Assembly (NCBI GenBank): GCA_964017155.1
Contig: OZ024857.1
Location: 12,066,735-12,130,734, forward strand
DNA length: 64,000 nucleotides
DNA from: Oasisia sp. SBJ-2009
Lineage: Eukaryota > Annelida > Polychaeta > Sabellida > Siboglinidae
Direction of reading: 5' to 3'
The notes under the pieces are model-generated. The model was given only the letters and a program-made list of their open reading frames with translations, ran no database searches and was not told the DNA's origin. Positions 55,682 through 64,000 of the stretch are shown here, in pieces (the first letter of the stretch is position 1; every line of letters begins with the position of its first letter). The translations under genes and the position numbers were made by a program.

Positions 55682-56272
55682 GGTGTGGTGAGAGTATACC
55701 ACCTTGCCTGACACCATTTGCAACATAAAAATGTTCCAACAATTTGCCTGACCATCTTATACACATAGTCTGATTCGAATACCAATATATAAGCAGTCTA
55801 ACAATATATCCAGACACTCCCCTGTCAATCAACTTTTGAAATAAGATAGAATGTTTCACTCTGTCAAAGGATTTAGAAGCATCTAAAAACATGTAAACAT
55901 AGACCCATCTATGTCTGTCCCGTGTTTTTTCTTAAATCCAAACTGATTGGACATTGTTGACCGCGTAACTGACATTCTGTCTAACAATATGTTTTCAATT
56001 TTTGTTGACACAATACTAGCTAATGCAATAGGTCTATAATTGTCTTTGCTGTTAATCTTGCTACATTTGTCTTTGATAATAGGAACCAGCACAACAGATA
56101 ACAAAGAACTAGGTAAAAATCCATGTACAAAAAACCCAGCTATACACATAGCAAGTAAAGGCACAATGCGCTTATCACAATATTTAAGGTGTTCAGCATA
56201 TACACAAACCATACCATAAGTATTATTTATATCTAGGCATTTAATAGCATTTTCAACATCGCTAATTTCCAC
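54947..56272 (-). pseudogene. Non-LTR reverse-transcriptase relic, left palindrome arm
   Basis: Minus-strand pieces in order: DNYRPIALASIVS, FLDASKSFDRVKHSILFQKL, NGVRQGGILSPHLFN, (TA)n insertion, then NHLMYADDLVILSPS and ..CRQLYARGNMLLRKFYMCS. The FDR, QGG and YADD blocks are the A, B and C motifs of a non-LTR polymerase. Stops, frameshifts and the TA insertion show it is dead. It differs clearly from the LINE at 59841-63082. Confidence 0.85.
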
Positions 56273-56430
56273 AACTATGTCATTTGTATATTTGGAATCA
56301 CATTTGATCTGTTGAATGTCTATATCCCTAATACAATTAAAAAGCTGTTTAAAATGAGACCGCCATTTACCTGTAAACCTTTACCTAATAGTGTTGAGGA
56401 TGTTAGTGGTATTTTTGAAATAACTGAATT

Positions 56431-57858
56431 ATGGCGGCCTCATTTTAAACAGCTTTTTAATTGTATTAGGGATATAGACATTCAACAGATCAAATGTGAT
56501 TCCAAATATACAAATGACATACCCCGGTAGTTGTGGAAATTAGCAAAGTTGAAAATGCCATTAAATGCCTAGATATAAATAAGACTGATGGTATGGATGG
56601 TGTATATGCGGAACACCTTAAACATTGTGATAAGCGCATTGTGCCTTTATTTGCTATGTGTATAACTGGGTTTTTTGTACATTGATTTTTACCTAGTTCT
56701 TTGTTATCTGTTGTATCTGTTGTGCTGGTTCCTATTATCAAAGATAAATGTAGCAAGATTAACAGCAAAGACAATTATAGACCTATTGCATTAGCTAGTA
56801 TTGTGTCCAAAAAATGTGAAAACATATTGTTAGACAGAATGTCAGTTACGCGGTCAACAATGTCCAATCAGTTTGGATTTGAGAAAAAAACACAGGACAG
56901 ACTTGTGTATTTATGTCTTAAAGGAAGTTATTGACAGGCATAGGAGTCTCTATGTTTACATGTTTTTAGATGTGTCTAAAGCCTTTGACAGAGTGAAACA
57001 TTCTATCTTATTTCAAAAGTTGATTGACAGGGGAGTGCCTGGATATATTGTTAGACTGCTTATATATTGGTATTCGAATCAGACTATGTGTATAAGATGG
57101 TCAGGCAAATTGTCGAAACATTTTGGTGTTACAAATGGTGTCAGGCAAGGTGGTATACTCTCACCACACCTTTTTAATATATATATATGGATGTTTTAAC
57201 CATAGCTTTAAACAAATGTAATACAAGGTGTGTAATATGTAGTACAACTATCAACCATCTTGTGTATGCTGATGACTTGGTAATTCTGTCCCCATCTGAA
57301 TCAAGACTGTCTGAACTGATGCAGGTATGTGGACTCTATGGGTTAAATCATGATATCAAGTACAACTCCAAGAAAAGTGCTGTGTTAATATTTAAAAGTA
57401 ACTAATAAAATTATATGAACAATGTTGATGTTCCATCATTTAAGATTAATGGTGAAACAATCCAGGAAGTGGATAATGTGAAATATTTGGGTCACTTTAT
57501 TTCTAAGACATTACATGATGACAAAGATATCTTACGCCAATGCCGACAACTATATGCTAGGGGTAATATACTATTGCGGAAATTTTACATGTGTTCCACT
57601 GAAGTGAAGCTGACTTTGCTTAGAACTTTCTGCTCTCCCATGTATACTGCTCAGCTGTGGTGGAATTACACAGTAGCAAGTATACATAATCTTCATGTGG
57701 CTTACAATAATGTGTTTCGCTTATTGCTGAATCAGCCTAAATATTGCAGTGCCTCCACCATGTTTGTAGAATACCATGTACCAGATAGTAAAGCTGTAAT
57801 TAGAAACCTTGTATATAAATTCATGCGGAGACTTGATGCTCTTATAATAAGTTGGTAA
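56431..57858 (+). pseudogene. Non-LTR reverse-transcriptase relic, right palindrome arm
   Basis: Mirror copy of the left-arm relic: DNYRPIALASIVSKKCENIL, FLDVSKAFDRVKHSILFQKL, NGVRQGGILSPHLFNIYIW, NHLVYADDLVILSPSESRL and a C-terminal block to 57858. Several frameshifts are present (near 56530, 56935 and 57400). The retroelement 3' end is near 58095 (aataaagatattgaaaac), with non-LINE sequence after it shared by both arms. Confidence 0.85.
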
Positions 57859-58427
57859 TTGCAATTATCAAAAGTGATATAAAATGGCAATCCATGATAA
57901 GACGACATTGGATCAAAATGTTGTATATACATAATAGTTTTTGATTTAATGTACCAGTCTGGAATGTACCATTGTGCAATGTTTTTTTCTCTATTTACCA
58001 TGTGCAATACTTTTATATTTTTCTATAGTCACTTGTTTTTTTAGTGTTTATGTGAACATCTGTATGTACTATGACAATCTGAAATAAAGATATTGAAAAC
58101 ACACACGACCATGCACTGGTGCAGGGCTCACTCCTATCATTGCTGTATCATTTCTTCTCTACATAAACGACTTAGTTAATGCAACCCAATAGTTATATTC
58201 CGATGCAAATGACGTTACTTAATATAATAATTAGTATTATTTGTGATGAACGTTTGACGATGTCGAGTCAGCACTGCCACTGACTGAGTCGACTCGAATT
58301 TAGCCTGTTTGAACACACTTTTTAAAGTATGCTTCAGCGCTGCTGAGTGTACCCTTCTCTGGACATTGTCATGCTTGGCTACAGCTGGATGGTGCACGCC
58401 ACTGCTCATATAATGTCTCAGATTATA

Positions 58428-58705
58428 AAATGTTCAAGATCACATCACATAATGACTAAAAATAAGCCTATATGCAACCAATCATGCATGCGTATTTTTC
58501 AAAAAGTAAATAAACAGTTTCAATTTTAGCAGTAAATAAATAACATAAGACACTTTAAAACAAATTGGCAATACATTTTTGTGGAATCGTGAAATCTAAC
58601 CACTTTAATGCATATTGCAGTTTTAAAAATATGCATGCATGATTGGTTGCATATATGTTTATTTTTAGTCATTATGTGATGTGATCTTGAACATTTTATA
58701 CAGAC
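58428..58705. repeat. Small inverted repeat (hairpin element)
   Basis: 'aaaatgttcaagatcacatc...caaccaatcatgcatgc' at about 58435-58495 mirrors 'gcatgcatgattggttgcat...gatgtgatcttgaacatttt' at about 58630-58697, with a spacer of about 135 bp. This is the shape of a small MITE inside the larger element. Confidence 0.75.
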
Positions 58706-59840
58706 GATCTATGTACAATTATTTTGCTTTAAGAGGAATGTTTTAATTTTTTTATCCCAAGAATTCATTGATTTTTTATATACAGCATGTATTTTAATTT
58801 AGCCACAGCCACGCAAGATAGATTGGATTTTGGATTATTTTTATTTTTACAATAAATTGTTATTGAATGAAGATTAATTGTGTGTCTACTGTGCTTCAAC
58901 AATGAACTAGGCAACAGTGTTTGCTTAATCAATCCAGTTCAGAGGTAATGGCGGCCACATGAGTTATACCACAAAGAATTGTACTGGGTCCAGTTATGTT
59001 CATATTATACTTAAAGGCCAGTATTAAAACAATAAAAGTATGTGCTATTTATAGAGGACATCAATATGTTTCACTTACACACAACTGCTACAGGCTTATT
59101 CAAGAAGTAAATTCAGAATACAATAAAATATCAGTATGGATTCATTTCAACAAAACATCACTGAACATAACTAACATTATCTTTTCACATTTACTCCTGA
59201 AGGTAAGACGATGATCATGATGTTATTTTAATAAATGTAACAAATATATATCATGTACTTCAGTAAAGTCTGTAATTATTTAAACGTAGACTAGAGGAAA
59301 CTGGTCAGTATAATATAAAGATTGTTAATGTATAAGTCATTATTTTCCTCCTGTGTACTCGTTAAATGCATATTTAAGCCACTTATCACACAACAAATTA
59401 CAAAACTTTGTTAGGCCAAACTTGGTGCAACTATTTATTTATCCATCCAATTACTATTAATATTAAGGATAAATAAACAATACAGCTTTGTATACGAAGC
59501 AATAACTACTATATTTTTATTTACTAAAGATGTAGCACAATCAATCGTAACCAGTGACAGCGCTTTGTTATCCGCTGTCACTGGTCCAATTAGTCCGTGC
59601 TATAACGCTCAAACTCCCAAATACACGTGAGCAACAACCAGCGTAGCTAGCTAGCGCTGTCGCGCGCGCCTCCAGATGCGCGCATGCGCAGAAACGTCAA
59701 TCGGAACGTTTTTAACGACCGGAAAAATGTAAGCGCGACCATCGTAGGTAGCGCTTACGTTTATCCCCTAGATACGCGCATGCGCAGAAACGTCAATCGG
59801 AAAGGTTTTAACGATCGGAAAAATGTAAGCGCGACAACGG

Positions 59841-62800
59841 CATCAGCGGCGTCAGCAGCAACGGCATCAGCGGCGTCAGCGGGGACGGCATCAGCGGCGT
59901 CAGCGGGGTCGGCATCAGCGGCGTCAGCGGGGACGGCATCAGCGGCGTCAGCGGGGACAGCATCAGCGGCGTTAGCGGGGACGACATCAGCGGCGTCAGC
60001 GGGGACGACATCAGCGGCGTCAGCGGGGACGGCATCAGCGGCGTCAGCAGCAACGGCATCAGCGGCAACAGTGTTAACCCATACTGCAATTCCTGTGAAA
60101 GTGACTCGAGGCAGAACCGCTCTGCCTGCACCGTCATTACGCAACAACCTCGTTCAAACTGTCAACAGAAGCAACTTGATATCTGTCAAATTGCTACAAC
60201 ACTGCACGACCAACTCCTTTAGAGCTGCTGTTCTGAACACCCGGTCAGCGTGTGAGCTCGATAAGTGTCAACAAATCAAGGATTTAATAACTGAAAACCA
60301 GCTAGACATTTGCTCGCTTACGGAAACATGGTTTAAGCCATCTCATATTGCCGTGAAGGCTGTGGTGCCCCCTGGATACACAATGAAACACATTCCTCGA
60401 CCCAACGCAAGAGGCGGAGGCGTTGCCATTATCTTCCGTGACTCCATCTCTGTGACTGTTTCGAAGCACAACACTTACACCTCTATTGAATACCTCAACT
60501 GTTTATTCAAAGTTGGTCTCGAACTATTGCGAATCGTAACGATATACCGACCTCCACCAAAAGCAAAGTCGCCAAACGTTCCAGTATTTCTGAAGGAGTT
60601 TGCCGATCTCCTTGAAGACCTCACACTTACATCCGGCCAGCTGCTGCTGGTTGGAGACTTGAACTTTCACTTCGATAATCGCACCAGTGCACACACAAAG
60701 CCGATCATCGACCTTCTCTCCGCAACAAACCACCAGCAACATGTTAACCTGGCAACTCACCAGAAAGGCCACATCATCGATGTCATTATAACGAGACGTG
60801 ATGAACTGCCTATTGCTGATATCACCTGTGACGAATCGGTTAATTCTGACCACTCCGCCGTCATCTTTACTGTTCCAACTACACATACAGTACAGCCTAA
60901 GAGAATGATTACTGTGCGTAAGTTGAAAAATGTCAACACTCAGCAAATCAGTCACGACATTGATTGCTCTGATCTGATTGCTCAACAAGCCTGCGCGTCA
61001 GCAGCAGAGGCTTTTTCCTGTTACAACAACACACTGCTGTCAATACTTGACCAGCATGCTCCTGCAAGAAAGTGTAACATCATAGTAAAGAACAATGTGC
61101 CATGGTACAACGCGGACATAAAAGCTGCTAAAGCCAAACGGAAGCGGCTGGAACATCAGTGCAGGAAAACACAACTAACTGTACACCGCGATATGTTTAC
61201 ATGTCAAAGAAACAAAGTGAACACCATGTGCTCTGAAGCAAAGAAGACCTACTACAAAGAAAAGTTGTCGGACATCCGTAGTCATGCGCAATTCTACAAC
61301 ATCGCAAACAAGTTGCTGCATCGGCGCAAAACAACAACACTACCGAACTATGAATGTGCCGAATCACTCGCTAACAAGTTCGCAGACTACTTTGATGAGA
61401 AGATCCAGCGTATTCGCACCACTCTACAAACGCCACACTCCTGTGCTATCGACTGTACCGTGTGTACAAATCGCCCTGACACTGACTGCCAGCTGTCAAG
61501 CTACGTGACAGTCACACGAGCGGAAATCACACAACTATTAAGTAAGTCACCATCCAAGACATGCAAACTTGATCCGATGCCTACACAATTCGTAAAACAG
61601 TGTCACGACGTCATGGCAGTACCAATTACGAACATTATCAACAAGTATTTGATAGACGGAATGCCCGATGAGATGAAAACTGCCATCACCACACCCATTT
61701 TGAAAAAGGCAAGTCTTGACAGTGAAACGTTGAAAAGCTATCGACCTATATATATGTCCTTTCTGTCAAAGTTACTGGAGAGAGTTGTGGCACACCGGTT
61801 GATTGCACACATGCGTGACAATGATCTATACATGCCGTTACAATCAGCATACCGGCAAAACTGCAGTACCGAAACAGCACTACTACACGTGCATAACAGC
61901 GTAATCCGGTCCATCGACGAACGCAAATGTGTGATTCTGTTGCTAATCGATCTGAGCGCAGCATTCGATACGATTGATCACGATATTCCTCTAAACACAT
62001 TGAGTAACACCATCGGCGTCAAGGATCGTTGCTTGTCATGGTTCGCTGCCTACTTACAACACAGACAATACACGGTGTTGATTGCCGGCGAGCAGTCAAG
62101 ACCACACAAGCTGACATGTGGTGTCCCGCAAGGGTCAGTCCTCGGACCACTGTTGTTCACGATTTATATGACCCCTCTTGCGTCACTACTCAAACTTCAT
62201 GGCATGACTTACCACCTATACGCCGACGACACCCAACTTTTTCAAGAATTCAGCCTAAGCGACAACACTTCACTCGAGATTGCCGTCAGAAAAATGGAAC
62301 GCTGTGTCACCAATATCCGTCAGTGGATGAAGACCAACATGCTGAAGCTGAACGACGACAAAACAGAGATCCTCATCATCCGTCCGAAATCTGCAAACCA
62401 ACACCTCCTTCCCGAAAGTGTAAGAATCGGTAACACCAACGTGACACCCAACACGCATGCCAGAACTTTGGGAGTGACATTCGATTGCAATATGTCCCTT
62501 GAGCGACATGTAACAAACATTTCTAGAACAGCATACTACCATCTCCACAGCATCGGACGCATTCGTCGTTATTTAGAACAAGGACACACAAAACAGCTAG
62601 TGCATGCCCTTGTCATATCACGAATTGACTGTTGCAACAGCCTCCTGAATGGACTGTCAGCGGCGGTAGTTGAAAAACTACAGCGCGTCCAAAATGCTTG
62701 TGCTCGTGTTATACTAATTCGACCAAAACGAGACCACGTCACGCCCATTCTCTTGGAGCTGCACTGGCTTCCTGTTAAGTGTCGCATCACATTCAAGACC

Positions 62801-63082
62801 CTACTTCTCACCTTTAAATGCCTCCATGGTCTTGCACCTACATACTTATCAGCACTTCTCTCTCCCTATTGCCCGACACGCAGTCTGCGGTCTTCTGACC
62901 AGTTACTACTTAATCAGCCCACTTCCCGAACTAAAATTGGCGAACGATCCTTCTCTTGTGCAGCTCCAAGGGCATGGAACCAACTACCCATTGCTGTGCG
63001 ACAATGTACGACTGTGAATCATTTCAAAGTAGCACTAAAGACGCATCTGTTTACTATTTTGACAGTCTGTGATCACAGTTAA
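59841..63082 (+). CDS. LINE endonuclease/reverse transcriptase (CR1/L2-type), intact
   Basis: A continuous frame to the stop at 63080-63082. Order: Ala/Ser/Thr/Gly 8-residue repeats (59841-60070); linker; AP-type endonuclease from about 60230 (VLNTRSACELDKC.., LTETW at 60317-60331, LVGDLNFHF, SDHSAV near 60845); reverse transcriptase with YRP (about 61741), LLIDLSAAFDTIDHD (about 61945), GVPQGSVLGPLLFTIYM (about 62119) and YADDTQL (62219-62239); and a C-terminal block ending SFSCAAPRAWNQLPIAVRQC.. FKVALKTHLF. All key catalytic motifs look intact, so the protein could be functional if expressed. The frame is also open upstream to 59684 through the inserted element's end, but that part is chance. 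Confidence 0.93.
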
Positions 63083-63315
63083 TCAGTCAACGATTCATAC
63101 ATTTATTTTAATTAACTTATTCATTTAATTAGCATATATTTATACTATTTTATTTTATTTACTATTTACAACATATTTATACTATTTTACTTATTTATTC
63201 ATTTTTAATATAGTGTGTAGTTGTGTGCCAATGTAAGTCTGTATTTTAAAGCAACATATTTGATTTATTAGTATATCCTCATTTTATCAAAGTAGTATTG
63301 TATTAACGTTTTAGT

Positions 63316-63330
<15 letters not shown>

Positions 63331-63365
<35 letters not shown>
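63331..63365. repeat. (TA)n in the LINE 3' UTR
   Basis: About 35 bp of TA flanked by ATT runs, inside the 3' UTR of the LINE. Confidence 0.9.
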
Positions 63366-63370
<5 letters not shown>

Positions 63371-63497
63371 TATTATTATGTTATTAGTATGTATTTTAGT
63401 ATCATTATTTTAGGAATAATCATTGTAAAGCGCCCCAGAACAATTATTTGGATGGGGCGCTATATAATAAATAAACTATTATTATTATTATTATTAT

Positions 63498-64000
63498 GAT
63501 AAACAACAAATACCACATTTCGTAATATAAAAGTATAGTGGAAGAATATTACCAATGAAATGATAAATAGTTAAATGAAAACAAGTAGCCGACGAACGTG
63601 TTCTAAAAGGCACAGTGCGTTATGCTGAAAGGAGACGTCTCCTGAGTCACGTGTCGATTTGATTTCCTAACCTATTCATGTGCCGATACCTTCCAAATCG
63701 CTACACGGAGAGAAGGAATGTTTGCGAAGCCGCATGATAAAGGTAATCCGAAGTGACTGTACATACACGTAACTTTGTTTATTGAAGTTTCATTAGACAT
63801 AATGACTCTTTCGCCGGCGGAGTATTTAAGAATTCCGCGTCATTTCTTCATGAATATTAATGAATACCGAGTCGTGATGCTTTTAACAGTATTTGTACCA
63901 CATAGTTGTTGTTGTTTTGCGCAGAAATGTCATAAATGAAGTAAATCGGAACAAAAATGGAACATGTACATGCGTAGATAGTAGCTAAACCAAATGCAAC
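63498..64000. other. No gene seen
   Basis: Unique sequence after the LINE tail; no supported exon or repeat. Confidence 0.4.

Larger units (their letters stand above)
54342..58424. repeat. 4.1-kb palindrome, arms about 2.0 kb, loop 64 bp
   Basis: Left arm 54342-56366, loop 56367-56430, right arm 56431-58424. Outer match: 'atctgagacattatatgagc' at 54343 against its complement ending at 58423. Inner match: 'aaaatgagaccgccat' against 'atggcggcctcatttt'. The arms are similar but not identical (substitutions, and a 75-bp (TA)n only in the left arm at 55603-55676). Confidence 0.9.
54126..59836. mobile_element. 5.7-kb foldback inverted-repeat element
   Basis: The left end tgtagcgcttacgtttttcc (from 54126) mirrors the right end, which on the minus strand reads tgtcgcgcttacatttttcc (from 59836). 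The pairing extends about 60 bp through 'ctttccgattgacgtttctg' and 'cgcatgcgc'. A second, inner module is present near each end (54248-54292 left; 59680-59738 right). The flanks carry ACGG on both sides (54122-54125 and 59837-59840). Removing the element with one ACGG restores the 24-bp repeat phase of the host LINE. The interior holds the 4.1-kb palindrome at 54342-58424 and no transposase I can recognise, so it is probably non-autonomous. Confidence 0.75.
53435..63497 (+). mobile_element. CR1/L2-type LINE, nearly full length, split by an inserted element
   Basis: Composed of 53435-54125 plus 59841-63497. The 3' UTR has 'tgtaaagcgccccagaac', 'ggatggggcgctatataata' and an ATT-repeat tail ending near 63497. 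Without the insertion (54126-59836) and one target-site copy, the coding frame would be continuous over 1311 codons including the stop. The 5' UTR limit is not determined. Confidence 0.78.

Noticed and set aside
59684..59840. Upstream start of the LINE protein at 59684
   Set aside because: This part translates the end modules of the inserted element. The frame is open by chance; the true N-terminal part is at 53435-54125.

Overview
This is metazoan nuclear DNA, most likely from a marine invertebrate (a lophotrochozoan or an invertebrate deuterostome; I cannot choose between them). The reasons are split genes with GT-AG introns, an Sp-type zinc-finger gene, LDL-receptor YWTD repeats, an NXPE-like membrane protein, tRNA-headed SINEs, several non-LTR retrotransposon families and very long pure microsatellites. 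There are no bacterial operons, rRNA genes, functional tRNA genes or CRISPR arrays. Most long open frames are translations of simple repeats.

Layout. 0.8-1.3 kb: a 29-bp minisatellite. 2.4-6.1 kb (minus): a three-exon BAF-like (barrier-to-autointegration factor) gene whose last intron holds a LINE 3' end and a TGAG-type microsatellite. 6.3-15.4 kb: microsatellites, SINEs and LINE debris. 15.5-27.9 kb (plus): a seven-exon gene whose exon phases all agree, giving 924 codons. It encodes an RRM-like domain, KH-like segments, an Arg/Asp-rich linker, a macro domain and a C-terminal Deltex (DTC) domain with no RING in between. 32.0-33.0 kb (minus): an Sp5-like transcription factor, with a CpG-rich candidate first exon and promoter near 35 kb. 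35-45 kb: repeats, including a LINE split by a 1.34-kb DNA element that carries eight copies of a GGGGCATGTCCGCACA-like motif.

45.9-47.1 kb (plus): an NXPE/PC-esterase-like type II membrane protein with a one-base frameshift, running into a 22-bp minisatellite. 48.1-51.2 kb (plus): orphan exons of an LRP-like YWTD gene. 50.6-51.0 kb: a pentanucleotide array that switches sharply from TCGTG to CCGTG.

53.4-63.5 kb is a nested transposon complex. A nearly intact CR1/L2-type LINE is split by a 5.7-kb inverted-repeat element with an apparent 4-bp target duplication. Inside that element lies a 4.1-kb palindrome of two head-to-head reverse-transcriptase copies. The terminal motif of the 5.7-kb element also occurs in intron 5 of the macro-DTC gene.

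The genes do not form one pathway. The two most worth following are the macro-DTC gene, a possible ADP-ribose reader in which the usual E3 module and a key DTC histidine appear to be missing, and the foldback element at 54-60 kb.
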